64,000 nucleotides of DNA from Streptomyces caatingaensis. GTDB taxonomy: Bacteria; Actinomycetota; Actinomycetes; Streptomycetales; Streptomycetaceae. The notes beneath the pieces were generated by a model that was given only the letters and a program-made list of their open reading frames with translations, searched no databases and had not been told where the DNA came from. Position 1 is the stretch's first letter; the number at the start of each line of letters is the position of its first letter. Where the stretch lies: NCBI RefSeq assembly GCF_001187435.1, contig NZ_LFXA01000011.1:124001-188000 (forward strand). The letters are read 5' to 3'. Below are positions 45,497-53,842 of this stretch, piece after piece. Position numbers and translations under genes: made by a program.

Positions 45497-46549
45497 TCAG
45501 GCCGTTACTCGGGCGACGAGCGCCGCCCCGGTCTCCTCGGTGGTCCGGGGAGCGGCGCCGTCCCGCGCCGCGAGGTCCTCGGCGACGGCCGTCTCGACGC
45601 GTACGGCCTCGGCCTCGTACCCGAGGTGCCGCAGCAGGAGCGCCACCGAGAGGACGGTGGCCGTCGGGTCGGCCGTGCCGGTGCCCGCGATGTCCGGCGC
45701 GGAGCCGTGGACCGGCTCGAACATCGACGGGAACGAGCCGTCGGGGTTGATGTTGCCGGACGCGGCGAGCCCGATGCCGCCGGTGACGGCGGCGGCGAGG
45801 TCGGTGAGGATGTCGCCGAAGAGGTTGTCGGTGACGATCACGTCGAACCGCTCGGGCCGGGTGACCATGAAGATCGTCGCCGCGTCCACGTGCAGGTAGT
45901 CGGTCGTGACCGCCGGGAACTCCCGGCCGACGCGGTCGAAGGTGTCCTTCCACAGCCGGCCGGCGTGCACGAGGACGTTGTCCTTGTGCACCAGGGTGAG
46001 CCGCTTGCGCGGCCGCGCCTGCGCCCGGGCGTAGGCGTCGCGCACCACGCGCTCCACGCCGTACGCCGTGTTGACGCTGACCTCGGTCGCGACCTCGGCG
46101 GGCGTCCCGGTGCGCAGCGATCCGCCGTTGCCCGTGTACGGACCCTCGGTGCCCTCGCGGACGACGACGAAGTCGATCCGGGGCGTGCCGGCGAGCGGGC
46201 CGGCCGTCCCGGGGAAGAGCCGCGACGGGCGCAGGTTCACGTAGTGGTCGAAGGCGAAGCGGAGCTTCAGCAGGAGCCCGCGCTCCAGCACGCCCGACGG
46301 GACGGAAGGGTCGCCGACGGCGCCGAGCAGGATCGCGTCGTGCTCCTTGAGAGACGCCAGCTCCGCGTCCGGCAGCGTCTCGCCGGTGGCGTGCCAGCGC
46401 CGGGCGCCGAGGTCGTACTCCCGGGTCTCCAGCTTCACGTCGGACGGGAGGACCGCCGTCAGGACGCGGAGGCCCTGGGCCACCACCTCCGGGCCGATGC
46501 CGTCACCGGGGATCACTGCGAGGCGCATGCTGCGCGTGCTGCGGGACAT
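45497..46549 (-). CDS. leuB: 3-isopropylmalate dehydrogenase
   Basis: A 350-residue NAD-dependent decarboxylating dehydrogenase of leucine synthesis; it also accepts 3-methylmalate from the citramalate route. Family motifs are AVIPGDGIGPEV, FDHYVNLRPSRLF, VREGTEGPYTGNGG, VHKDNVL, the metal-binding DNLFGDILTDLAAAVTGG and PSMFEPVHGSAPDIAG. Start MSRS at 46549 agrees with related proteins. It is divergent from the phosphatase gene. Confidence 0.95.
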   Translation of the reverse strand: MSRSTRSMRLAVIPGDGIGPEVVAQGLRVLTAVLPSDVKLETREYDLGARRWHATGETLPDAELASLKEHDAILLGAVGDPSVPSGVLERGLLLKLRFAFDHYVNLRPSRLFPGTAGPLAGTPRIDFVVVREGTEGPYTGNGGSLRTGTPAEVATEVSVNTAYGVERVVRDAYARAQARPRKRLTLVHKDNVLVHAGRLWKDTFDRVGREFPAVTTDYLHVDAATIFMVTRPERFDVIVTDNLFGDILTDLAAAVTGGIGLAASGNINPDGSFPSMFEPVHGSAPDIAGTGTADPTATVLSVALLLRHLGYEAEAVRVETAVAEDLAARDGAAPRTTEETGAALVARVTA

Positions 46550-46679
46550 GACGGGACCGTACTCCGCCGTCCCGCTGGATGACACACCGCGTCCACCATG
46601 CGGACAAATTGCCAGCCGGTCAGGCAGAGTTCACCCGAAGTAGGTGACGAGGCCGCCGATACCTGGCACGTTTCGCGAC

Positions 46680-48260
46680 ATGGACACACCACGGGTAGGC
46701 ATCCCCGAACGTCTCGCCGAGCGCATGACCATGCCCGAGCAGCACGAGTACCTCAGGAGCAGGCTCACCCGCCGTGGCGTGCTGCGCGCCGGCATGGCCG
46801 GCGCGGGGGCGGTCGCGGGCGCGGGGCTCCTCGGCGGCGGGCCGGGCGCCGCCGCGTACGCCGCCGGTCCCACGCTGGTCACCGCCCCGGCGTCCGGCCG
46901 CGTCAGCGGCGCGCTCGTCGCCCCCTACGGCCGTCACCTGGCCTTCGGCGCGGATCCGAAGACGCAGATGCGGATCTCCTGGCAGGTGCCCCTGGCCGTC
47001 CGGAAGCCCTTCGTCCGGGTGGGGCTCCACCCCTGGGACCTCGGCCGCAGAATCGAGGCCGAGGTGCGGCACCTGCACACCCCGGCCCTGCCCAGGAAGC
47101 TGCCCGCCGTCGACCAGTACTACCTGCACGCGGCGCTGGACAACCTCCGCCCGGGCACCACGTACTACTACGGCGTCGGCCACACCGGCTTCGACCCCGC
47201 CGACGCCCGCAACCTGGCCGCCACGGGGACCTTCCGGACCGCCCCGGCCCGGCCCGGGAAGTTCACCTTCACCGCCTTCGGCGACCAGGGCGTCAGCTAC
47301 CACGCCCTCGCCAACGACCAGTTGATCCTGGGCCAGGACCCCGCCTTCCACCTGCACGCCGGCGACATCTGCTACGCCGACGACAGCGGCTCCGGGCGGC
47401 CGGACGACGTCTACGACGCCCGCACCTGGGACCAGTTCCTCGCCCAGACCGAGTCGGTCGCGAAGACCGTGCCCTGGATGGTCACCACCGGCAACCACGA
47501 CATGGAGGCGTGGTACTCGCCCAACGGCTACGGCGGCCAGAGCGCCCGCTGGGCCCTCCCGTCCAACGGCTTCGACCACCGGCGCTCGCCCGGCGTCTAC
47601 TCCTTCGTCTACGGCAACGTCGGCGTCGTCGCCCTCGACGCCAACGACGTCTCCTACGAGATCACCGCCAACACCGGCTACAGCGGCGGCCGTCAGACCG
47701 CCTGGCTGGACCGGCGGCTCCGCGAGCTGCGCTCCCACCGCGATATCGACTTCATCGTCGTCTTCTTCCACCACTGCGCCTTCTCGACGACCAACGGGCA
47801 CGCCTCGGACGGCGGGGTCCGTGCCGCCTGGGTCCCCCTCTTCGAGAAGCACAAGGTCGATCTGGTCATCAACGGTCACAACCACGTCTACGAGCGGACG
47901 GACGCGATCCGGCGGGGCCGGGTGGGGCGCAAGGTCCCGATCGGCGGGACCGCCGACTCGTCGCGCGACGGGATCGTCTACGTCACCGCCGGTGGTGCCG
48001 GGAAGTCGCTCTACGACTTCCCCGTTCCCGACAGCTACGAGGGGCACGTCCACGAGCGTGACCATGTCGCCTCGTACTTCTGGGAGAAGGGGCGGGTCAA
48101 GCACCGCGAGACGGTGGAGTGGTCGCGTGTCCGGTACACGGGCTACTCCTTCCTCGCGGTGGAGTCCGAGCCGGGGCGGCGGGCGCGCCTGCGCGTGACG
48201 GCTCTCGCCGAGAGCGGGGCGCGGGTGGATCGCTTCGACGTGGTGCGGGTGGGGAGGTGA
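46680..48260 (+). CDS. Tat-exported purple acid phosphatase-like metallophosphoesterase
   Basis: A 526-residue exported phosphatase. A twin-arginine signal (TRRGVLRAG at residues 30-45, then a hydrophobic stretch to GGGPGAAAYAAG) is followed by a fibronectin-III-like domain and the metallophosphoesterase core: FGDQG, GDICYAD, GNHD, FFHHC and NGHNHVYER. These place the dinuclear metal ligands. The N-terminal region and length fit bacterial purple acid phosphatases, which may release phosphate from organic esters. Divergent from leuB. Confidence 0.9.
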   Translation: MDTPRVGIPERLAERMTMPEQHEYLRSRLTRRGVLRAGMAGAGAVAGAGLLGGGPGAAAYAAGPTLVTAPASGRVSGALVAPYGRHLAFGADPKTQMRISWQVPLAVRKPFVRVGLHPWDLGRRIEAEVRHLHTPALPRKLPAVDQYYLHAALDNLRPGTTYYYGVGHTGFDPADARNLAATGTFRTAPARPGKFTFTAFGDQGVSYHALANDQLILGQDPAFHLHAGDICYADDSGSGRPDDVYDARTWDQFLAQTESVAKTVPWMVTTGNHDMEAWYSPNGYGGQSARWALPSNGFDHRRSPGVYSFVYGNVGVVALDANDVSYEITANTGYSGGRQTAWLDRRLRELRSHRDIDFIVVFFHHCAFSTTNGHASDGGVRAAWVPLFEKHKVDLVINGHNHVYERTDAIRRGRVGRKVPIGGTADSSRDGIVYVTAGGAGKSLYDFPVPDSYEGHVHERDHVASYFWEKGRVKHRETVEWSRVRYTGYSFLAVESEPGRRARLRVTALAESGARVDRFDVVRVGR

Positions 48261-48267
48261 CGGGGGG

Positions 48268-48906
48268 CTACCCCTCGAAGTGTCCGTCCAGGCCCGTGCC
48301 CAGCAGGTCGTACGCGAGATCCGCGTCCGCGTGGGCCTCCGGCAGGACGTCGGTGACCGGGCGGCCGGAGACCAGCTTGCGCCAGTTCTCCTGGGCGAGA
48401 CGCTGGTGGACGGTCACGATCTGGGCCGCGGCGAGGCGCGCGACCGGGGCGGGCCCGCCCAGCGCCTCGGCCAGCAACTCCTCGTCGCGGGACGCGTAGC
48501 GCACGAGCCGCGCCAGCAGACTCGGTGTCGTGTAGAGCATGTCGTGGAAGGCCCGGACGCCGGGGTGGTCGGAGAGGCCCGTCACCGGGTCGTGCGCGTC
48601 CAGCCGCGCGTGGAAGTGGGCGCGGAGGGCCGCCAGCGGCGACCGCCCGTCCGGGCGGTCGCGGACGACGCGCGCGGCCTCGCCCTGGTGGTCCGCGATG
48701 CGGTGGAGGGCCAGGTCCTCCTTGGCGGGGAAGTAGCGGAAGAGCGTCGGCTTGGAGACGTCCGCCGCGGCCGCGACGTCCGCGACGGACACCCGGTCGA
48801 AGCCGTGCTCCAGGAAGAGCGCGATGGCCGCGTCCGAGAGCGCCTGCCGCGTCCGCTGCTTCTTCCGTTCGCGAAGCCCTGTCGTCGCCGTCTCGCCGGT
48901 GGTCAT
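48268..48906 (-). CDS. TetR-family regulator, divergent from FAD monooxygenase
   Basis: A 212-residue repressor-type protein. The helix-turn-helix reads KKQRTRQALSDAAIALFLEH, then VSVADVAAAADVSKPTLFRYF; the C-terminal part is an effector domain. It is divergent from the monooxygenase with an 85-bp gap containing a dyad, so it likely represses that gene and itself, probably relieved by an aromatic ligand. Confidence 0.87.
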   Translation of the reverse strand: MTTGETATTGLRERKKQRTRQALSDAAIALFLEHGFDRVSVADVAAAADVSKPTLFRYFPAKEDLALHRIADHQGEAARVVRDRPDGRSPLAALRAHFHARLDAHDPVTGLSDHPGVRAFHDMLYTTPSLLARLVRYASRDEELLAEALGGPAPVARLAAAQIVTVHQRLAQENWRKLVSGRPVTDVLPEAHADADLAYDLLGTGLDGHFEG

Positions 48907-48932
48907 GCGGACACCGTACCACCGTCGGCGTT

Positions 48933-48956
48933 ACCGGGAAAGAATTGTTACTCGGT
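48933..48956. promoter_or_regulatory. Candidate TetR operator for the monooxygenase
   Basis: ACCGGGAAAGAA/TTGTTACTCGGT is a 24-bp imperfect dyad with 9 of 12 symmetric positions, in the AT-richest stretch of the divergent gap. It has the size of a TetR-family operator. Confidence 0.5.
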
Positions 48957-48991
48957 TGCACTTTTGGTGGCCGCCGGGCTTTCATGGGCCC

Positions 48992-50488
48992 ATGAACGAC
49001 ACCGACGTACTGATCGTGGGCGCGGGCCCCACCGGCCTGACCCTCGCCTGCACCCTCGCCCGCGCCGGAGCGGCCGTCCGGATCATCGACAAGTCGCCCG
49101 TCCCGCACCGGACTTCGCGCTCCAAGGGCGCCAACCAGCGCACCCGCGAGGTCTTCGCCGACCTCGGCCTGGGGGCGGCGTTCGACGCCGCGGGCGTCCG
49201 GCGCATGGTGCTGCGCAAGTACCGCGGCGGAGTCCCGCTGCACGACGCCGACGTCAACGAGGGCGCCGGGAGCACCCCCGAGGTGCCGTACCCGACCGGG
49301 CTGGGGATCCCCCAGTGGCGCACCGAGGAGATCCTGCGCGAGGGGCTCGCGGCGTACGGCGTGTACGTCGAAACGGGCTGCGCGATGGCGGAGTTGACGC
49401 AGGACGCGGAGCGCGCGACCGTCACGCTCGCCGACGGCCGCCGCATCACCGCCGCGTACGTCGTCGGCTGCGACGGCGGGCACAGCGCCGTCCGCCGCGC
49501 GCTCGGCGTGGCGTTCCCGGGCGAGACGCGCGAGGACCAGGCCGGCTGGGTCGCGGACGTCGAGGCGGACGGCCTCGACCGGGACTACTGGCACCAGTGG
49601 TTCGACGAGGACGGCGTCCTGCTGCTGTGGCCGATCCCGGGCACGAGGGCCTGGCAGTTGCAGAGTTCGGTGGAGCGGGACGCCGACGGCCGCGTCCTGC
49701 CGCCGTCCCTCGACGGCTTCCAGCGGCTCTTCGACCGGCACGCCCGCGTCCCCGGCGTCCGGCTCGCCAACCCGACCTGGCTCTCCCTCTACCGCGTCAA
49801 CTCCCGCATGGCGGAACGCTTCCGGGCCGGCCGGGCCTTCCTCGCGGGCGACGCGGCGCACGTCCATCCCGTCGCCGGGGGGCTCGGCATGAACACCGGC
49901 GTCCAGGACGCCTTCAACCTGGGCTGGAAGCTGGCCCTCGTGGTCCGGGGGGAGGCGGGGGAGGCGCTGCTGGACAGCTACGACGAGGAGCGTCGGCCCG
50001 TCGCCGCCTGGACGCTGCAGTTCACCGGGGAACGGCTGAGGGCGGCGATGGAGGGCACGCGCACCCCCGGTGTCGGGACGGAGGTCGTGATCACGGACGA
50101 CGGCTCGACGCTGGGCGTCGCGTACCCGTGGAGCTCCCTCGCCCGGGGCGGCCCGAAGGCGGGCGAGCGCGCGCCGGACGGCCGGGCCCGCGACGGCCGC
50201 CGGCTCCACGAGGCCTTCGCCGGGCCGCACTTCACGCTGCTCGGCTTCGGCGGGGGGAGCGGGCCGGCCCTGGCGGAGGCGGGGGAGCGGTGCCCCGGCC
50301 TGCTGCGCACCTGCGCGGCCGGCGACGCGGCCCGCGCGGCGTACGGGATCGGGGCCGGCGAGGACGCGCTCGTCCTCGTCCGGCCCGACCACCACATCGC
50401 GCTGAGCACGCGCGCCGACGGCCGGGGGGCCGCCGAGGTCGTGGACCTCCTGCGGCACCTCGGCCGCCGGGCGGTGCGGAGCGCCTGA
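48992..50488 (+). CDS. FAD-dependent aromatic monooxygenase (PHBH/tetracycline-hydroxylase type)
   Basis: A 498-residue flavoprotein hydroxylase. The ADP-binding GxGxxG is at the very N-terminus (VLIVGAGPTGLTLA), the DG motif is VVGCDGGHSAVRR, and the GD motif is AFLAGDAAHVHPVAGGLGMNTGVQDAFNLGWKLA. The C-terminal thioredoxin-like domain follows. It may act on phenols or an antibiotic. ATG 48992 is taken; ATG 48983 is in frame nine bases earlier. Controlled by the divergent TetR gene by inference. Confidence 0.9.
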   Translation: MNDTDVLIVGAGPTGLTLACTLARAGAAVRIIDKSPVPHRTSRSKGANQRTREVFADLGLGAAFDAAGVRRMVLRKYRGGVPLHDADVNEGAGSTPEVPYPTGLGIPQWRTEEILREGLAAYGVYVETGCAMAELTQDAERATVTLADGRRITAAYVVGCDGGHSAVRRALGVAFPGETREDQAGWVADVEADGLDRDYWHQWFDEDGVLLLWPIPGTRAWQLQSSVERDADGRVLPPSLDGFQRLFDRHARVPGVRLANPTWLSLYRVNSRMAERFRAGRAFLAGDAAHVHPVAGGLGMNTGVQDAFNLGWKLALVVRGEAGEALLDSYDEERRPVAAWTLQFTGERLRAAMEGTRTPGVGTEVVITDDGSTLGVAYPWSSLARGGPKAGERAPDGRARDGRRLHEAFAGPHFTLLGFGGGSGPALAEAGERCPGLLRTCAAGDAARAAYGIGAGEDALVLVRPDHHIALSTRADGRGAAEVVDLLRHLGRRAVRSA

Positions 50489-50490
50489 GG

Positions 50491-51102
50491 TCAGCCCTGC
50501 GCCGGGACGCGGACCGCCGAGATGTCGAAGGTCAGCTTCACCTTGTCGCTGACCATGACGCCGCCCGCCTCCAGGGCCGCGTTCCAGGTCAGGCCCCAGT
50601 CGGAGCGCAGGATCTCGGCGGAGCCCTCGAAACCGACGCGCTCGTTGCCGTAGACGTCGGTGGCCGAGCCGTTGAACTCCAGGTCGATGGCGAGCGGGCG
50701 GGTGACGTCCTTGATGGTGAGGTCGCCGGTGATGCGGTAGCGGTCGCCGCCGAGGGCCTCGGCGGCCGTCGAGCGGAAGGTCATCAGCGGGAACCGCTCG
50801 GCGGAGAAGAAGTCGTCGCCCAGCAGGTGGGCGTCGCGGTCCTTGATGCCGGTGTCCACGCTGGCGATCCGCACGTCGAGTGCGGCGGAGGAGCGCGACG
50901 GGTCGGAGCCGTCGAGGTGGAGGGTGCCCTTGTGCTCGGCGAAGGTGCCCCGCACATTGGTGACCATCGCGTGGCGCACGGTGAAGCCGATGCTGCTGTG
51001 CGCGGGGTCGATCGTGTAGTCGCCGGTCAGGGCGGCCAGCGCGGGGTCGGTCACCGCCGCGGGGGCGGCGGGGGCGGCGGACTTGCGGGTGAAGAGGCCC
51101 AT
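50491..51102 (-). CDS. YceI-like domain protein
   Basis: A 203-residue YceI-family lipocalin-like beta-barrel, thought to bind polyisoprenoids. The domain runs from YTIDPAHSSIGFTVRHAMV through GTLHLDG, FFSAERFPLMTFRST and LTIKDVTRPLAIDLEF. No signal peptide is evident; the N-terminus (MGLFTRKSAAPAAPAAV) is short and basic, so it is likely cytosolic. GAGGAGAA precedes the ATG at 51102. Two operator-like TTGAA/TTCAA dyads lie upstream. Confidence 0.88.
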   Translation of the reverse strand: MGLFTRKSAAPAAPAAVTDPALAALTGDYTIDPAHSSIGFTVRHAMVTNVRGTFAEHKGTLHLDGSDPSRSSAALDVRIASVDTGIKDRDAHLLGDDFFSAERFPLMTFRSTAAEALGGDRYRITGDLTIKDVTRPLAIDLEFNGSATDVYGNERVGFEGSAEILRSDWGLTWNAALEAGGVMVSDKVKLTFDISAVRVPAQG

Positions 51103-51143
51103 GGCGTTCTCCTCGGCGGGTCGGTGTCGACGGGGTCGGGGTT

Positions 51144-51194
51144 GTTGAATGTTCAACGAGAACGACCATAGCGCGATCTGGTTCAGGATTCAAC
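51144..51194. promoter_or_regulatory. Twin MarR-like operators upstream of yceI
   Basis: GTTGAATGTTCAAC (51144-51157) is a perfect 6+2+6 dyad, and GTTCAGGATTCAAC (51181-51194) is a related imperfect copy 37 bp away. MarR-type repressors bind such sites, and MarR genes often accompany yceI in actinobacteria; none is adjacent here. The region is shared with the PL8 gene on the other strand. Confidence 0.5.
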
Positions 51195-51288
51195 ATCTTG
51201 CGGTGGGTGAGCGGGGCCCGGGTTCTTGCGGGCCGTCCTCCCGGGTGGGACGGTGCCCGCACCCGTCGCACCCACCCCGAGGACCGTC

Positions 51289-53631
51289 ATGCCTCCCGCC
51301 TGGAACCGCCGCGGCTTCCTCACCGCCGCGACCGCCTGCGCCCTCGGCCTCGTCCGGCCCCGACGCGCCGCCGCCGCCGACGAGTTCACCGCCCTCCGGC
51401 TGCGCTGGCGCGACCTCCTGCTCGGCACCGGCTTCGACCCCGGCGCCGAGCCCTGCGCCGGCGTCCTGCGCCGCACCGGGGCCGAGGCCCGCCTCCACCG
51501 GGAACGGATGCGCCCCGGGCCGTCCTCCCTCTGGCCCGACGCGCCCTTCGACCCGCCCGCCGGCATCACCCTCAGCTGCGTCCGGCTCCAGACCATGGCC
51601 CGCGCGTACGTCCAGCCCGGCACCGGGCTCACCGGGGACGCCGGGCTCCTCACCGACACCCTCGCCGGGCTCGACCACCTCCACGCGACCGCCTACCACG
51701 CGGGCGCCGCCCGGTACGGCAACTGGTGGGAGTGGCAGATCGGCGCGCCCCGGGCGCTGCTCGACACGCTCACCCTGCTCCACGACGCCGCCGGACCCGC
51801 CCGCCGCGCCGACTGGCTCGCCGCGGTCGGCCACTTCGTCCCGGACGCGGTGCTCGGCGCGTACACCGGGACCAGCACCGGCGCCAACCGCGTCGACCTC
51901 TGCCGCGTCGTCGCCCTGCGCGGCGTCCTCGGCGGCTCCGCCGAACGCACCGCCCTCGCCCGCGACGCCCTCTCCCCGGTCCTCCGCCTCGTCGACCACG
52001 GCGACGGGCTGTACGCCGACGGATCGTTCCTCCAGCACACCTGGGTCGCCTACACCGGCACCTACGGGCAGGTGCTGCTCGACGGCCTCGGCCGGCTCCT
52101 CGCCCTGCTGCGCGGCTCCCCCTGGGAGGTCACCGGCCCGGGCCGCCGGGTCGTCCACGACAGCGTCGAGCGGGCCTTCGCGCCGGTGATCCACGACGGG
52201 CTGGTGCTGGACGCCGTCTGCGGCCGGGCCGTCAGCCGGGGGCTCACCGCGGACGGCGGCGTCCCGCAGGGCGCCCGGCAGCGCGGCCACGCGCTCATCG
52301 CCTCGATCGCGCTGCTCGCGGCCGGGGCGGACCCCGGCGAACGCGCCCGCTGGCACGGGCTCGTCAAGGGCTGGGCGGCCCGCGACCCCCAACCCCTCCT
52401 CTCCGACGCGCAGTTCGGCACCGGTGACCTGGCGCGCCTCGTGGCCGTCCTCGACGGGCCGGCGCCCCCCGCGCCCCCGCCCGCCGGACACCGGCTGTTC
52501 CCCGCCATGGACCGGGCCGTCCACCGCGGACCGGGCTGGACCGCGAGCCTCGCCATGGCCTCCGACCGCGTCGCCCACTACGAGAACGGCAACGGCGAGC
52601 ACCCGCGCGGCTGGCACACCGGCTCCGGGATGCTCACCTGGTGGGGGCCGGGCGGCGAGGACCCGTACGGGGACGGCTTCTGGCCCACCGCCGACCCGTA
52701 CCGGATGCCCGGCACCACCGTCTCCACCAAGCGCCTCGCCGACGGCGAGGGCGGCCCCTGGGGCGCGCCGAGACCGGCCGTGCGCTGGGTCGGCGGGGTC
52801 ACCGACGGGAGGTACGCCGTCGTCGGCCAGCACCTCAAGGGGCTCTCCTCCACGCTGGAGGCGCACAAGGCCTGGTTCTTCACGGACGACGCCGTCGTCT
52901 GCCTCGGCGCCGGGATCACCGCCCGCGACGGTGTCCCCGTCGAGACCGTCGTCGAGCACCGGCCGCTCGGCCGGGACGGCGACCCGCGGCTGACCGTGGA
53001 CGGCCGGGTCCACCGCGGGCGGGACGAGGTCCTCCGCCGCGTCCGCTGGGTGCATCTGGAGGGGCACGGGGGCTGGGTCCTGCCCGGCGGCGCCGAGCTG
53101 GGCATCCTGCGCGAGAGCCGCACCGGGGCCTGGCGGGACGTCAACGCCGCGGGCTCGGCGCGGCCGCTCACCCGGCGCTACCTGACGCTCCGGCACCCGC
53201 ACGGCACCGACCCCGTGTCCGGCTCGTACGTCTATGTGCTGCTGCCGGGGGCGTCCGCCACCGAGGTGGCGGCCGCGGCGGGCGGCGCCCGGTGGACCGT
53301 CCTCGCCAACTCGGCCGCCTGCCAGGCCGTCCGGCTCGGGCCGGCCGGGGTCACGGCGGCCGCCTTCCGGCGCGCCGGTACGGTGGCGGACCTCACCGTC
53401 TCCGCGCCCGCCGCCGTGCTCGTACGGCGGCGGGGCCCGCGGACGGTCCTCCACCTCGCCGAGCCGCCGCGCTCGGGCGCTCCGGTCGAGCTGGTCTGGA
53501 ACCGTCCCGTCCGCCGGGTCGTGGCGCACGACGCGTCCGTACGGGTGCGGGCCGCCGGCGCGGCCCTGCGCCTGACGATCACGCCGGGGACGGCCTGCGC
53601 GGGGCACCGCTGCGAGGTCGAGACCGGTTAG
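51289..53631 (+). CDS. Tat-exported polysaccharide lyase family 8 (hyaluronate/xanthan/chondroitin lyase-like)
   Basis: A 780-residue exported lyase that cleaves acidic polysaccharides by beta-elimination. A twin-arginine signal (NRRGFLTAATACALG) ends near residue 27. The alpha/alpha toroid carries NWWEWQIG (substrate-neutralising Asn), DGSFLQHTWVAYTGTYG (catalytic His and Tyr) and CGRAVSRG; the beta-domain follows with ENGNGEHPRGWHTGSGMLTWW. The length is usual for PL8. The exact substrate cannot be told. It stands alone, divergent from yceI. Confidence 0.92.
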   Translation: MPPAWNRRGFLTAATACALGLVRPRRAAAADEFTALRLRWRDLLLGTGFDPGAEPCAGVLRRTGAEARLHRERMRPGPSSLWPDAPFDPPAGITLSCVRLQTMARAYVQPGTGLTGDAGLLTDTLAGLDHLHATAYHAGAARYGNWWEWQIGAPRALLDTLTLLHDAAGPARRADWLAAVGHFVPDAVLGAYTGTSTGANRVDLCRVVALRGVLGGSAERTALARDALSPVLRLVDHGDGLYADGSFLQHTWVAYTGTYGQVLLDGLGRLLALLRGSPWEVTGPGRRVVHDSVERAFAPVIHDGLVLDAVCGRAVSRGLTADGGVPQGARQRGHALIASIALLAAGADPGERARWHGLVKGWAARDPQPLLSDAQFGTGDLARLVAVLDGPAPPAPPPAGHRLFPAMDRAVHRGPGWTASLAMASDRVAHYENGNGEHPRGWHTGSGMLTWWGPGGEDPYGDGFWPTADPYRMPGTTVSTKRLADGEGGPWGAPRPAVRWVGGVTDGRYAVVGQHLKGLSSTLEAHKAWFFTDDAVVCLGAGITARDGVPVETVVEHRPLGRDGDPRLTVDGRVHRGRDEVLRRVRWVHLEGHGGWVLPGGAELGILRESRTGAWRDVNAAGSARPLTRRYLTLRHPHGTDPVSGSYVYVLLPGASATEVAAAAGGARWTVLANSAACQAVRLGPAGVTAAAFRRAGTVADLTVSAPAAVLVRRRGPRTVLHLAEPPRSGAPVELVWNRPVRRVVAHDASVRVRAAGAALRLTITPGTACAGHRCEVETG

Positions 53632-53842
53632 GGCCGGGGGACCTCCGGGCGGCCGTCAAGCCCCGGGGTGCACGGCGGAAAGCGCGCACCTTTGTGGAGT
53701 ACCCACAGCGTGGGACGCCCCGGCGCACGCCGGTTCCTGATAGGGGACCGTGGCTTTCTGTACCGCCTGCCCACCAAATCGCGCACAGCCTTGTTCGGAG
53801 TCGACATGATGTTCCGGAGGCGATGCCGCGTACCGTCTATCC

